Source: Streptomyces sp. NBC_01268
GTDB taxonomy: Bacteria > Actinomycetota > Actinomycetes > Streptomycetales > Streptomycetaceae
Assembly: GCF_036240795.1 (NCBI RefSeq)
Contig: NZ_CP108454.1
Location: 4,650,001-4,714,000, forward strand
Length of the DNA: 64,000 nucleotides
Direction: 5' to 3'
Numbering within the stretch: position 1 is the stretch's first letter; every line of letters begins with the position of its first letter. This document shows, in pieces, positions 54,348-62,760 of the stretch. A program made the translations under genes and the position numbers. The notes beneath the pieces were generated by a model. It did not search any database and was not told where the DNA came from. It saw only the letters and a program-made list of their open reading frames with translations.

Positions 54348-54578
54348 CTACCCCTCGGCGCCGTACTGCTCGATGAGCTGCTCCTTGGTGAGCTGCTCGG
54401 CGGCGGCCTGCTCGGCGCCGAGGGCGACCGCGTAGCCGATCCATTCGCCCTTGGACGCGGAACGGGCCGGACGCTCGATGTCGTCCGGCCCGTTGCCGTC
54501 GTTGTCCCCGCTCGGCGGCGGGGGCTCGTCCGGCTGCTCGTCGGCGTCCGGGCGGTCGTGGTAGCGGCGCAGCATCAT
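54348..54578 (-). CDS. Unrecognised small acidic protein
   Basis: A 76-residue protein with a Pro/Asp/Glu/Asn-rich N-terminal half (DADEQPDEPPPPSGDNDGNG) and a helical C-terminus (GEWIGYAVALGAEQAAAEQL, TKEQLIEQYG), which looks like a Rho_N/HeH-type short helix motif. Similar small proteins lie after major capsid genes in actinophages. Function unknown. Confidence 0.6.
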   Translation of the reverse strand: MMLRRYHDRPDADEQPDEPPPPSGDNDGNGPDDIERPARSASKGEWIGYAVALGAEQAAAEQLTKEQLIEQYGAEG

Positions 54579-54597
54579 GCGGCGGCTCCCTTCCTGA

Positions 54598-55455
54598 TCA
54601 GGTGGTGGCGAGGGTGCCGACCGCGACGCCCCGGTCGTCGAGGCGCTTCACCGCGTAGTGGATCGTGGTGGTGATCACGTTCGAGCGGGCAAGGATGTCG
54701 CGGTCCTGCTCGACGAGCGGCCGGCGCTTGTAGAGCAGGCCGAGGGCGCCGCGCTTCATGATCAGGAACTTGCCCGCCGCGACGCGGTTGGTGAGGAACA
54801 CCGGGACGCCACCGATGCGGCCGATCGATCCGGTGACGGCGGCCGAGGGGCCGTTGCCGAGCTTGGCGGCGTCGACGAACTGCGGGTCGCTGAGCGCGTC
54901 GGCGTACTGGGCGCTGTTCAGGTAGAGGCCGGCGAAGTCGTCCGGCTCCCACTCGTCGCCGAACTGGGCGATGCCGGGCACCATGGCGTCGAGCCACGTG
55001 AACTTGGTCTTCCCGGCTGCGGTGGTGAACTTGAACGGGTTGCCACCGCCGAGGGTGGTCTCGTCGGCCTGGGCCTGCGTGATCAGCGAGGCGTCGATCT
55101 TGCGGGCGGCGAGGATGCCGAACTGCCGGCGGGCCTCGGCCTCGGGGTCGCCGAGACCGACGAGTCGGGACTTGTCGGTGATCTCGACGGCCTTGCCGAC
55201 TTCCTTGATGGTCGCCTTGGCCGAGCTGGTCGACATGGCGACCGGGACGAGCGGGGCCGTCTCGGTCAGGTCGTCGAGGTCGGACAGGGCGCCCCACTTG
55301 GGGAAGTTGATCTCATCGCCCGGGGCACCCTCAAGGGTGTTGTCCTCCTGGACGGCGGCGGATCCGGCGACGCGGACCTTGCCGAGGAAACTGGCCTGCG
55401 CCATGTCGCCCCAGACCTCGGGGACGATCATGTTCGCGGACGTGGTCTGAGCCAT
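54598..55455 (-). CDS. Major capsid protein (HK97 fold)
   Basis: A 285-residue capsid protein. It starts AQTTSANMIVPEVWGDMAQA and has INFPKWGALSDLDDLTETAP, AVEITDKSRLVGLGDP and a C-terminal VITTTIHYAVKRLDDRGVAV. This is the layout of actinophage HK97-type major capsid proteins of the N4-gp56/phage_capsid class. The separate scaffold gene upstream supports it. It assembles the icosahedral head. Confidence 0.85.
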   Translation of the reverse strand: MAQTTSANMIVPEVWGDMAQASFLGKVRVAGSAAVQEDNTLEGAPGDEINFPKWGALSDLDDLTETAPLVPVAMSTSSAKATIKEVGKAVEITDKSRLVGLGDPEAEARRQFGILAARKIDASLITQAQADETTLGGGNPFKFTTAAGKTKFTWLDAMVPGIAQFGDEWEPDDFAGLYLNSAQYADALSDPQFVDAAKLGNGPSAAVTGSIGRIGGVPVFLTNRVAAGKFLIMKRGALGLLYKRRPLVEQDRDILARSNVITTTIHYAVKRLDDRGVAVGTLATT

Positions 55456-55494
55456 GGGGGGTGCTCACTTTCTCCGGTCGGGGCCGGGGGTTGG

Positions 55495-56217
55495 TCACCC
55501 GCCGGCGAGGCGCCGGTAGGTGTCGGGGTCGGATCCGTACAGCTCGGCCCGCGCGGCGTAGTCCATGGCGGCGAACTGCTCGGCCGTGACGGCCGTCGGG
55601 CCGGTGGTGAAGTCGGCGCCGCCGCGCTGCGGGCCCTGGGGCTGCTGGACGGCGAGTCGCGGGTTGGCCGTGACGGCGGCGGTGATCGCGGCCGTGACGG
55701 CAGCGTTGTCGGCCGGGTCGATGTCGGCGGTGGCGTCGGCGAACGCCCGGGAGTCGGCGAGCGCCGCCGCGTCGGCGCCGGCGGCCGGGGCGAGGTTGTA
55801 GACGGCGAGGCGCAGCTCGGCGGAGCGGGTCCGGGCCTGCTGCGCGGTGAGCTGCTGCGTGAGCTGCTCGGCCGTCGCGGGCTTGTCGGTGCTCTCCGGG
55901 TCGATGACGGCCATGAGCTGCTTGATGAGTTCGGTCTTGGCCTCGTCGGCGGCGCGGTGCTTGGCGGTGACCCGCTGGTTGCCCGCCTCCTGGCGCGCGC
56001 GGCTGAGTTCGTTCTGCAACCGGGCGATCGTGGCGGCCGGGTCCTCGCCGGGGGTCGGGGCGGCCGGGGCCGGGGTGGGCGCGGGGGCCGGCGGGGTGCC
56101 CTGCGGCGCGGTGTTCGGGTCCTGCCCGCCCGGCTGCGTGGTGGGGTCGCCGCCCTGGCCCGGGTCGCCGGTCGGGCCGGTCGACGGGGTGGTCGAGGTG
56201 GGGGTCGGGGTGCTCAT
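55495..56217 (-). CDS. Capsid scaffolding protein
   Basis: A 240-residue protein. A long Pro/Gly/Thr-rich disordered N-terminus (residues 1-57) is followed by a coiled coil (ATIARLQNELSRARQEAGNQ, VTAKHRAADEAKTELIKQLM) and a C-terminal Ala-rich part ending with ELYGSDPDTYRRLAGG. This matches phage scaffolds, which direct capsid assembly and are then lost. It is directly upstream of the major capsid gene. Confidence 0.8.
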   Translation of the reverse strand: MSTPTPTSTTPSTGPTGDPGQGGDPTTQPGGQDPNTAPQGTPPAPAPTPAPAAPTPGEDPAATIARLQNELSRARQEAGNQRVTAKHRAADEAKTELIKQLMAVIDPESTDKPATAEQLTQQLTAQQARTRSAELRLAVYNLAPAAGADAAALADSRAFADATADIDPADNAAVTAAITAAVTANPRLAVQQPQGPQRGGADFTTGPTAVTAEQFAAMDYAARAELYGSDPDTYRRLAGG

Positions 56218-56278
56218 GGTGTCGCCCTCCTGGGGTGACTCGGGGTCCCGCTCCTGGCGGGCTCGTGTGGACATGCGA

Positions 56279-56309
56279 AAGGGGCCCCTGCGCCTGGCTG
56301 GGGCCCCTT
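56279..56309 (-). terminator. Hairpin between Rmf-like and scaffold genes
   Basis: AAGGGGCCCC (56279-56288) pairs exactly with GGGGCCCCTT (56300-56309). It separates the packaging/portal/MuF genes from the scaffold/capsid genes. It may attenuate transcription or mark a promoter boundary before the highly expressed capsid genes. Confidence 0.7.
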
Positions 56310-56329
56310 CGGGTGGTGCTGGTGTGCTG

Positions 56330-56494
56330 CTACTCGTCCGGCTCGGTGACCGGGCGGGCGGCGGCGTAGCCGCGTATCCACGCGGCCCGCAGGATGTCCG
56401 TACGCGGGTACGGGCACACGGTCGGCGGGTTGCCCTCCCGGGCGGCGCGGTCGCCCTCCAGGACGGCACGGGTGATGTCCTCGCGGGCGCCCAC
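56330..56494 (-). CDS. Rmf/CrpP-fold small protein
   Basis: A 54-residue protein starting GTG at 56494, 3 bases after the MuF-type gene. Its core, AVLEGDRAAREGNPPTVCPY followed by TDILRAAWIRGYAAARP, follows the ribosome modulation factor pattern G..A...G...CPY......WL.G. The Rmf/CrpP fold occurs in small phage proteins; Rmf itself binds ribosomes at stasis. Whether this one touches ribosomes is unknown. The start has no strong ribosome-binding site, so coupling to the upstream gene is likely. Confidence 0.7.
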   Translation of the reverse strand: MGAREDITRAVLEGDRAAREGNPPTVCPYPRTDILRAAWIRGYAAARPVTEPDE

Positions 56495-56497
56495 TGC

Positions 56498-58432
56498 TCA
56501 CCTCTTGTTCTGCTGGTCGGATTCGTTGTGCCGGGCGCCGGCGGCCCATCGCTGGGTCTTCCCGGTGACCTGCTCGATGAACTCCGCCTGCGTGAGGCGG
56601 CCGTGTTCGGCCCACCACTCTTTCAGCTCGTCCGACGCTCGCGCGTACGCGATACGGGCGGGGCCGCTGAACAGGGCGGCCGGGTTGATGCCGTCCGCCT
56701 TGGCCTTCTTGTTCAGGAGGTAGCCGTTACAGGCGTCCTCGGCGTCCGCGTACTGGCGCCATACGTACTCGTCGTAGAGGGCGCGGGCCTCGCGGCGGGT
56801 GATGCGGTGCCGCTCGTCCCGGTCTTCGTCGTCCCCGCGAACCACGCGGGCGGCGGCCTGTTTCAGTGCGTCCCAGAACGCGGGGTCGGGGGCGGGGTCC
56901 ATCGTTTCGGCGAGGGCGTCGCGGTCGGCGAGCAGGTTGTCGACGGCGTCCCCCGTGGCGGCCGGCGGCGGTAGCTCGATGCCGTCGCGGCGGTCCATCT
57001 CGGCGGCGATCCTGAGCAGCTCGTCGGCGGTCGCGTGCTGCATGGCCCATGCGAGGTCGTCGTCGCCGATGTCGGCGAGGTCCCCGGAGAGGTGTCCGCC
57101 GGGGAACAGGCGGTCGGCGCGCTCGGCGAGGTCGTCGAGGTCCCGGCGGTCTGCCTCCGCCTCGACGCGAGCGAGGGCGCGCGCGTCCACGGGGCCCGAC
57201 CGGACGGCGGCGGCGAGCTGCTCGTCGGTCATCTCGCGCATGGTGCGCTCGTCGCCGGACCACACCCGTGCGTGGTCGAGCTGGTCAGGCGTGACCGTGG
57301 CGCGCTGCTCGGGAAGGTTCCCGGCGCCGAGCTGCTCCCGGGTCCGGTTGCGGCGTAGGTCGGGGTGGTCGGCGAGGTGCTGCCTCATGGCGGCCTGCCA
57401 CTGACGGGCCTTGGCCTCGGCGGCCTTGCGGCCCTGCTCGTCGACGGCTGCGGCGGCACGGCGCTTGTACTTCCTGATGTGCCGCTCAATCTCTCGCTGT
57501 CGCTGCCCGGCCTCGTACCCGGCCGGGTCCGGCTCGGCGTCGTCCACGCGGGTGAGGCCCGGAAGGTACGCGCTCACGCTGTGACGGCAGTTGGGGTGCT
57601 GCAACCCCTTCTGTCGGGCCTCGTCGAGGGATCCGGCGACGTGCACCGTGACGGTCTCGCCGTCGCGGGTGGCGTGCTCGACCTCGACGTCGCGGGCGCC
57701 GGCCGGGCCACCGACGGTGAGTACCTGCCTCTCCCATGGACGGCAGAGCGGGCACTCGCGCGGCGAGCTGGAAACGATCACTAGGTCGACCCCGGCCGTG
57801 GCGAGGGTCTGCATGTGGGCCTCGGTCGCGGCCCTGCCGACGCTGGTCCGTACGGCCATCTCGGCGTATGAGGTGAGCTGCCAGGGGCGGCCGGCCGCGT
57901 CGCGGAACCCGGTGATGCCCTTGTCGGCGAAAGCGCGCATGGCGTCCTGTGTGGCCTGACGGCGGGTACCGGTGCCGACGAGCGGCGTGGCGGTGACGTC
58001 GGCGACGACGGCGCGGTACTGGTCGTCGACGGCCCGCAGGATGCTGCGGTGGGTCGCGGTGAGGCGGTCCACGGTTTCGGCGGCGAGGCGGTCGACGGCC
58101 TGTGCCTGCGGTAGGACGTCGTCGACCATGCGCACGGCGTCGTCCGACAGGGCGCCGAGTTCGGCGACGGCGGCGCGGTGGCCGGTGTTGTACGACTCGG
58201 CGATCGCGTCGTGCACGTCGAGGCTGACGGCCTGGCCAAGCTCGGTGACGACGGCCTGAGAGGCGCGCCGTACGGCGGACAGGGCGGAGAGCTTCCGCTC
58301 GGCCCATCCGGGGGCGTCGAGGCCGTCGCCGAGCTGCCTGGCGATGATGGCCAGTAGGCGCAGCTCGGCGGCGGCGTACAGGTCGCGGGTGCGTTCGGCG
58401 AGGGGCTCGACCATGCCCGGGTGGATCGGCAC
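56498..58432 (-). CDS. MuF-type minor head protein with long C-terminal extension
   Basis: A 644-residue protein. The head-morphogenesis part spans about residues 60-320: helical N-terminus, RTSVGRAATEAHMQTLATAG, the cysteine pair in SPRECPLCRPWERQVL, and the hallmark GLQHPNCRHSVSAYLPG. This class (phage minor capsid 2/MuF) sits inside the head next to the portal. The ~320-residue C-terminal extension is charged and helical (RTREQLGAGNLPEQRATVTP, YVWRQYADAEDACNGYLLNK). I do not recognise it; MuF proteins sometimes carry effector domains. GTG 58432 follows GAGGGGG. Confidence 0.8.
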   Translation of the reverse strand: MPIHPGMVEPLAERTRDLYAAAELRLLAIIARQLGDGLDAPGWAERKLSALSAVRRASQAVVTELGQAVSLDVHDAIAESYNTGHRAAVAELGALSDDAVRMVDDVLPQAQAVDRLAAETVDRLTATHRSILRAVDDQYRAVVADVTATPLVGTGTRRQATQDAMRAFADKGITGFRDAAGRPWQLTSYAEMAVRTSVGRAATEAHMQTLATAGVDLVIVSSSPRECPLCRPWERQVLTVGGPAGARDVEVEHATRDGETVTVHVAGSLDEARQKGLQHPNCRHSVSAYLPGLTRVDDAEPDPAGYEAGQRQREIERHIRKYKRRAAAAVDEQGRKAAEAKARQWQAAMRQHLADHPDLRRNRTREQLGAGNLPEQRATVTPDQLDHARVWSGDERTMREMTDEQLAAAVRSGPVDARALARVEAEADRRDLDDLAERADRLFPGGHLSGDLADIGDDDLAWAMQHATADELLRIAAEMDRRDGIELPPPAATGDAVDNLLADRDALAETMDPAPDPAFWDALKQAAARVVRGDDEDRDERHRITRREARALYDEYVWRQYADAEDACNGYLLNKKAKADGINPAALFSGPARIAYARASDELKEWWAEHGRLTQAEFIEQVTGKTQRWAAGARHNESDQQNKR

Positions 58433-58449
58433 GGGCTCACCCCCTCGCG

Positions 58450-59943
58450 TCACATGGGGAAGTTGCCGACCGGGTCCGGGGCGGCGGCGCCGGTCTCGGC
58501 GAGGATCGCGGCGACCTCGGCCTCGACGGCGGTGTCGTCCCAGTCCGGATGCAGGATCTTCACCCGCGTCTTGGTGGACGCGGACTCGGCCCGCTTGAGC
58601 AGGTCGAGCGTCGTGGCGGTCTGCTGCTCCGACTCGGCGACCCCGTCCCCGAAATCGACGGTCACCGGTGTGGTGACGTCGTTGCGGCGGCCGAAGTGCG
58701 CGTTGTCGAGCGCGAGCAGGGCGAGTGCCTGCTCGGCGATGCCGTAACGGAAGTACCCGGCCTTCTTCCGGCGGGTGACCATGCTGCGCTGGTCCCGGGA
58801 CTCGCTCTCGGTCGCGGTGATCGGCTGCCCGCCTCCCTCCAGCCCGAACGACTGGGCGGAGTAGCCGGCGGACTGGGCGGCCTGTCGCATGATCGCTTCG
58901 GCGGTGCGCTGGTGCTCGTCGACTCGGATGGCGAACTGCGACAGGGTGATGCCGCCCCCCTCGTTCGGGGGCATGTTCAGCTCGTCGTAGATCTCGCGGT
59001 CGAGGTCGAACGACGCTCCTCGGCCGGGGCCGTCGTCGCGCAGATAGCCACGGGGGACGATCAGGCGTGCGCGGGCGAGCAGGATGTCGCGCATCCACGA
59101 CGTCCAGACCTCATCGAGCGCGGCGAACTGGTCGTACAACGGGGCCGAGTAGTCAGACCTGCCGAGGGGCGATCCCCGGTAGAGCCGGTTCGGGAGCATG
59201 TTGGGGACGTACGACGCGGTGAGCTGCTGGATACCGGTGCTCACGGTGGCGCCGTTCGCGCCGGCTCCGGCGAGGTCGAGGGAGTCGATCAGGGCGGCGG
59301 TGTCCGGGTGCTCGGTGAGCGGGACGCGGCGGCCCACGTTGTTCGGCGTGCCCTCGTAGAGCGCGTGCTCAACCTCGCCGGGAGCGTGGCGCTCCATGTG
59401 GCGCCACACGGTCGACTGGTTCGAGCCGGTCAGCTCACGCCAGAAAGTGACGGCCCGCAGGATGCCGAGGAAGAACTCGGGGGTCGCGCGGTCCGGCTGC
59501 ACGACGGTGAGCAGGGGCCTATCAGGGGCTACGGACCGGTCCCATGTCGAGCGGAGATAGACCCCGGACATGGCGGCGGACTGCTCGCCGGCGGACAGGA
59601 GGACCTGTTGGACGCGGCCGAGGTCGAGCAGCTCGTCGAGGCGGGTCTGAGTCTCGGTGCTGCCGACGGTGATGGCCGGCATGTCGGCGAACAGGAGGTC
59701 GGCCGAGGTGGCGGCGATGTCGCCGGCGAGGGGGACGTGCAGGCGCTTGTCCCGCTCGGGGGTGTGGTCGACGGACCGGCGGCCCCACTGGTTCCGGCGG
59801 ACGTTGGGCTGCGGAGCGTGCTCGTAGACGGCGGCGAGTCGGCGTTTGTCTCCGGAGTACCACGCGTCATCCACCCGCATCTGTGCGTAGACGGGGGCCC
59901 ACTCGGGCGGCGGCCACGGGGCGCCGTTCTCAGGAAGTGCCAT
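58450..59943 (-). CDS. Portal protein
   Basis: A 497-residue phage portal of the SPP1-like class: WYSGDKRRLAAVYE, HVPLAGDIAATSADLLFADM, LDEVWTSWMRDILLARARLI and ETGAAAPDPVGNFPM near the C-terminus. It forms the dodecameric DNA gate and binds terminase. Order terminase-portal-MuF is as expected. Its ATG at 59943 overlaps the 73-residue upstream gene by 14 bases. Confidence 0.87.
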   Translation of the reverse strand: MALPENGAPWPPPEWAPVYAQMRVDDAWYSGDKRRLAAVYEHAPQPNVRRNQWGRRSVDHTPERDKRLHVPLAGDIAATSADLLFADMPAITVGSTETQTRLDELLDLGRVQQVLLSAGEQSAAMSGVYLRSTWDRSVAPDRPLLTVVQPDRATPEFFLGILRAVTFWRELTGSNQSTVWRHMERHAPGEVEHALYEGTPNNVGRRVPLTEHPDTAALIDSLDLAGAGANGATVSTGIQQLTASYVPNMLPNRLYRGSPLGRSDYSAPLYDQFAALDEVWTSWMRDILLARARLIVPRGYLRDDGPGRGASFDLDREIYDELNMPPNEGGGITLSQFAIRVDEHQRTAEAIMRQAAQSAGYSAQSFGLEGGGQPITATESESRDQRSMVTRRKKAGYFRYGIAEQALALLALDNAHFGRRNDVTTPVTVDFGDGVAESEQQTATTLDLLKRAESASTKTRVKILHPDWDDTAVEAEVAAILAETGAAAPDPVGNFPM

Positions 59944-60151
59944 CGGGACTCACCTCCTGGTGCTCGTCGTCGTGCGGGCGGGTCGCGGTCTCTCGGTAGG
60001 CGGCGGCAAGGGTGTCGAGGAAGTCGGCGAGTTGGGGGCCGAGCTGCTCGGCGGCGTCGACGGTGAGGGTGCCGACCGTGGCGGAGCAGCCGGCGACGGT
60101 GACGGTGACCGGGAGGGCGAGGGTGTATCGCGGGGCGGGCGTGCTGGGCAC
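59930..60151 (-). CDS. Unrecognised small phage protein (73 residues)
   Basis: A 73-residue protein between the terminase and portal genes: beta-like N-terminus (YTLALPVTVTVAGCSATVG), then a helix (AAEQLGPQLADFLDTLAAAY) and an acidic tail. No family recognised. It overlaps the portal gene start and ends 12 bases after the terminase gene in the reading direction, so it is cotranscribed with them. Confidence 0.55.
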   Translation of the reverse strand: MPSTPAPRYTLALPVTVTVAGCSATVGTLTVDAAEQLGPQLADFLDTLAAAYRETATRPHDDEHQEVSPDGTS

Positions 60152-60163
60152 GGGGCGGCCTCC

Positions 60164-61435
60164 TTACGCGGCGAGGGTGAGCAGGTGGCGCCACTCGTGC
60201 GCGGTGCTGTGCACGGCGTACCTGAGCGCGTCGGCCGAGTGGTCGTCGACCTTCATGGGGGCGTCCTCGCCACGCTCGGTGGCCTTCGGATCCCACGAGT
60301 AGCCGGGAAGCTCGGAGAGCAGGCCGGCGCACGACGAGTGGACGAGCAGGCGGTCGGCGGCGAGCAGGCTGGACACGGACCGGATGCCGTCGCCGACCGC
60401 GTTGGTGGCCTTGGCGGGGTTGCTGTGTCCGTCGGCCCACATCTGCGTGTGGAAGCTGGCGGCCGACGGGTCGATGAACGTCCACTCGGGCGCCACGCCC
60501 CTCGGCGCGGTGTCGGGTGCGCCCGGCGGTCGGTAGGTGGCGAGCCACGTACGGACGGCGTCGCTGTACTGGGCGTCGGTGAGCTGCCGGCGGGTCGCGC
60601 GGGAGTCGTGCCGGTACTCGGAGCAGGCGTACAGGCGGCCGTCGACGCCGAGACCGAGGAGGATGGCGGAGAAAGCGTTGGTGGTGCCGTAGTCGATGCC
60701 GACCCAGTACCGGCGCATGTCCGGCAGGGTGTCGACGACGTGCCGGGACTCGTCCCACATGCCGTAGACGGCACCCTCGGCGACGACCCATTCGCCGTCG
60801 ATCATGCGGCGTTTCCACAGGCCGACGTACTCGGCGGCGAGGGAAGCGACGTACTCGGCGGAGAGACTCGGGTTGTCGGCGAGCTTGAAGTGCCAAGCTC
60901 TGAGGTTCAGTTCGTCGGCGCGGTCGAGGTACCCGAGCTTGAGCCAGTGGCGCGGCGAGTCTGGGTTCGTGGTGGCGAACAGGCGCGCCCCGGGGGCGGA
61001 GAGGCGGGCGAGTAGCTGCGTCCAGAAACCTTCGGGGACGAGCGTGGCCTCGTCGACGTACGCGAGCTGCGCCGTGAGCCCTCGGAGCCGGCCCTCGGAC
61101 TTGGCGTCGTTGGCGCCGATCAGGTGGACGGTGCGGCCAAGGATGGTGGCGGTAGTCGAGCCTCGGGTGTGCACGACGTGCCGGGCGAGCGGGCCGAAAA
61201 GTAGCGGGTCCTGGAGTGGCTCCAGCACGTTGCGCTCGATGGTCTGGATGGTCTTCCCGGCGATCAGGATGAGACCGGACGGCCCGGCGCCAGCTACGGC
61301 GATGACGAACGCGAGCAAGCTGGCGATCGTCTTCCCGGAGCGGACGGAGCCGTGCCAGATGTTGATGCGCGCGGTGGCCCGGCCGATCGAACGGAGCTGC
61401 TTGCGAGACAGGGGGAGCGGGACGTCGGGGAGCAC
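60164..61435 (-). CDS. Terminase large subunit
   Basis: A 423-residue PBSX-type terminase. The ATPase domain has Walker A GSVRSGKTIASLL (residues ~30) and Walker B AYVDEATLVPEGFW. The RNaseH-like nuclease domain begins VGIDYGTTNAFSAILLG (first Asp), followed by EWTFIDPSAASF and a C-terminal DDHSADALRYAVH (acidic residues). It cuts and pumps DNA into the prohead. The upstream HTH gene is probably the small subunit. Confidence 0.93.
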   Translation of the reverse strand: MLPDVPLPLSRKQLRSIGRATARINIWHGSVRSGKTIASLLAFVIAVAGAGPSGLILIAGKTIQTIERNVLEPLQDPLLFGPLARHVVHTRGSTTATILGRTVHLIGANDAKSEGRLRGLTAQLAYVDEATLVPEGFWTQLLARLSAPGARLFATTNPDSPRHWLKLGYLDRADELNLRAWHFKLADNPSLSAEYVASLAAEYVGLWKRRMIDGEWVVAEGAVYGMWDESRHVVDTLPDMRRYWVGIDYGTTNAFSAILLGLGVDGRLYACSEYRHDSRATRRQLTDAQYSDAVRTWLATYRPPGAPDTAPRGVAPEWTFIDPSAASFHTQMWADGHSNPAKATNAVGDGIRSVSSLLAADRLLVHSSCAGLLSELPGYSWDPKATERGEDAPMKVDDHSADALRYAVHSTAHEWRHLLTLAA

Positions 61436-61454
61436 TGCTCACCCCCTCGACGGG

Positions 61455-61967
61455 CTATCCGCCGTCCTCGCCAGGGTCGTCCGCGAAAGCCCCTGCGAGG
61501 GCCTCTCCGAGACTGCCGAGCATCGAGCGGACCTCTCCGGCATCGGCGCCGCCCTCGGCGGGCTGTAGGCGTAGCGACTGCTGGATCGCGGTGGCGGTGG
61601 CGCTCATGATCTGTCGCTGATCGGTGAACCGTGGGCGGGGCAAGTCGGCGGTCTGCCAATCGCCCTCGCGGCCGGCGAACTCGCCAATCGTGCACGACTC
61701 CCAGAGCTGCGCCCGGAGCCGCTCAGCGTCCTCGTGGAGGGTCTCGGCGAGGGCCTGGCGACGGGCGGCGAGGTCGATGCGGCGGGCCTCGGTGGCGGCG
61801 ACGACCTCGGAGCCGCGCTCGAACGTGAGCCCCTGCTCGGCGGCGAGCTTGGACACGGTCGAGGTGGATCGCTTGATGCGGCGGGCGATGTCGTTGCGGG
61901 ACATGCCCTCGGCGTGGAGGGCCTTGACCTGCTCCCGGTCTCTGTCGGTGATGGGTCGGGCGGCCAC
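61455..61967 (-). CDS. HTH protein, probable terminase small subunit
   Basis: A 170-residue protein with an N-terminal resolvase/Hin-like HTH (RDREQVKALHAEGMSRNDIA, RRIKRSTSTVSKLAAEQGL). A helical oligomerisation region follows (RRQALAETLHEDAERLRAQL) and an acidic C-terminus. DNA-binding N-terminus, length and position directly upstream of the large terminase fit the small subunit that recognises the packaging site. The start is GTG 61967. Confidence 0.75.
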   Translation of the reverse strand: MAARPITDRDREQVKALHAEGMSRNDIARRIKRSTSTVSKLAAEQGLTFERGSEVVAATEARRIDLAARRQALAETLHEDAERLRAQLWESCTIGEFAGREGDWQTADLPRPRFTDQRQIMSATATAIQQSLRLQPAEGGADAGEVRSMLGSLGEALAGAFADDPGEDGG

Positions 61968-62002
61968 GGCTCACCTCCTCGCCGAGGGCGGTCTCGGCAG
62001 GG

Positions 62003-62212
62003 CTACGCGCGAGCGAGCGCGGCGTTGCCCCAGAACATGGCCTCTTCGATGGCGGTGATGGCGAGGGACTTCTCGCGGCCGTCGGGGCAGGTCTCGTTGA
62101 TGTGGTCGGCGAGGCGCCGGCAGTGCTGACGCACGCTGGTGTGCGCGTCGCGCTTCTCGTCGGTGGTGGCGGCGTGGAACGCGAACCGGTGCTCGATGTC
62201 CTCGGGGCTCAT
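62003..62212 (-). CDS. Acb2/Tad1-like cyclic-nucleotide sponge (putative anti-CBASS/anti-Thoeris)
   Basis: A 69-residue protein: IEHRFAFHAATTDEKRDAHT, VRQHCRRLADHINETCPDGR, EKSLAITAIEEAMFWGNAAL. This closely follows the Acb2 family as I remember it from actinophages: a conserved RF.FH start, central helix, P.GREKSLAIT..E.AMFWANAA.AR end. Acb2 hexamers bind cyclic di/trinucleotide (and gcADPR) signals and so block CBASS and Thoeris. The role here is by family resemblance only. It is between the HTH/terminase genes and a lipoprotein gene. Confidence 0.75.
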   Translation of the reverse strand: MSPEDIEHRFAFHAATTDEKRDAHTSVRQHCRRLADHINETCPDGREKSLAITAIEEAMFWGNAALARA

Positions 62213-62242
62213 GTCGTGCGGCCTTCCTGGTCGGGGTATGGC

Positions 62243-62278
62243 GACGGCCCGGCACCCCAGTGCGGGGGCCGGGCCGTC
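62243..62278 (-). terminator. Terminator after the lipoprotein gene
   Basis: GACGGCCCGGCACCCC (from 62243) pairs with GGGGG-CCGGGCCGTC (to 62278) with a short internal mismatch. It lies 12 bases beyond the minus-strand lipoprotein stop. Confidence 0.75.
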
Positions 62279-62289
62279 AGGGGCGCGGA

Positions 62290-62688
62290 TCAGGTGGTGC
62301 AGAAACCGGACTTCTTGAGTGCCTCGTTGATGGCCTTGCCCTGGGTTTCCGTGGTCGTGACGTCCTTGTAGGTGAAGCGCTGGGACGCGGTCCAATCCAG
62401 CTTGGATGCGCCACCGTTGATGGCCTGGCACTGGTTGCGGGCCGCGTCTACGGCCTTGTCCTCGTAGCGGACGGTTTCCGGGGCTGCGGTCTTGAGCGCG
62501 GCGAGAAGGTCGGCGCGGACCTGGCCGGTCGGCTCGGGCGGCAGTCCGGACTTCGGGGCTGCGGCGGTCGTGGTGGGCGCCGGCGCGGTGGCGGACGGCT
62601 TGGCCTCGGGCGCGGTCTCGTCGCCGCTGCACGCGGTGAGGGTGAGCAGGGCGGCGGCGGACAGGACGGCGGCGGCGGTGCGGTTCAC
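62290..62688 (-). CDS. Prophage-encoded lipoprotein
   Basis: A 132-residue exported lipoprotein. Residues 1-20 are NRTAAAVLSAAALLTLTAC with lipobox LTAC; a Thr/Ala/Pro linker follows, then a small domain (LLAALKTAAPETVRYEDKAV, ending KKSGFCTT) with a Cys pair (NQCQAI and GFC). A GTG at 62688 behind GGGG is preferred. Flanked by terminators on both sides, it is its own transcription unit, as expected for a gene expressed in the lysogen. Superinfection exclusion is a possible role (inference). Confidence 0.7.
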   Translation of the reverse strand: MNRTAAAVLSAAALLTLTACSGDETAPEAKPSATAPAPTTTAAAPKSGLPPEPTGQVRADLLAALKTAAPETVRYEDKAVDAARNQCQAINGGASKLDWTASQRFTYKDVTTTETQGKAINEALKKSGFCTT

Positions 62689-62760
62689 GGGTGGATCCCC
62701 CTGGACGTACGGATGGGTCACGGGTGTGACTCGTGAGGCGTCCGAAGGGTTGCACGTGGA

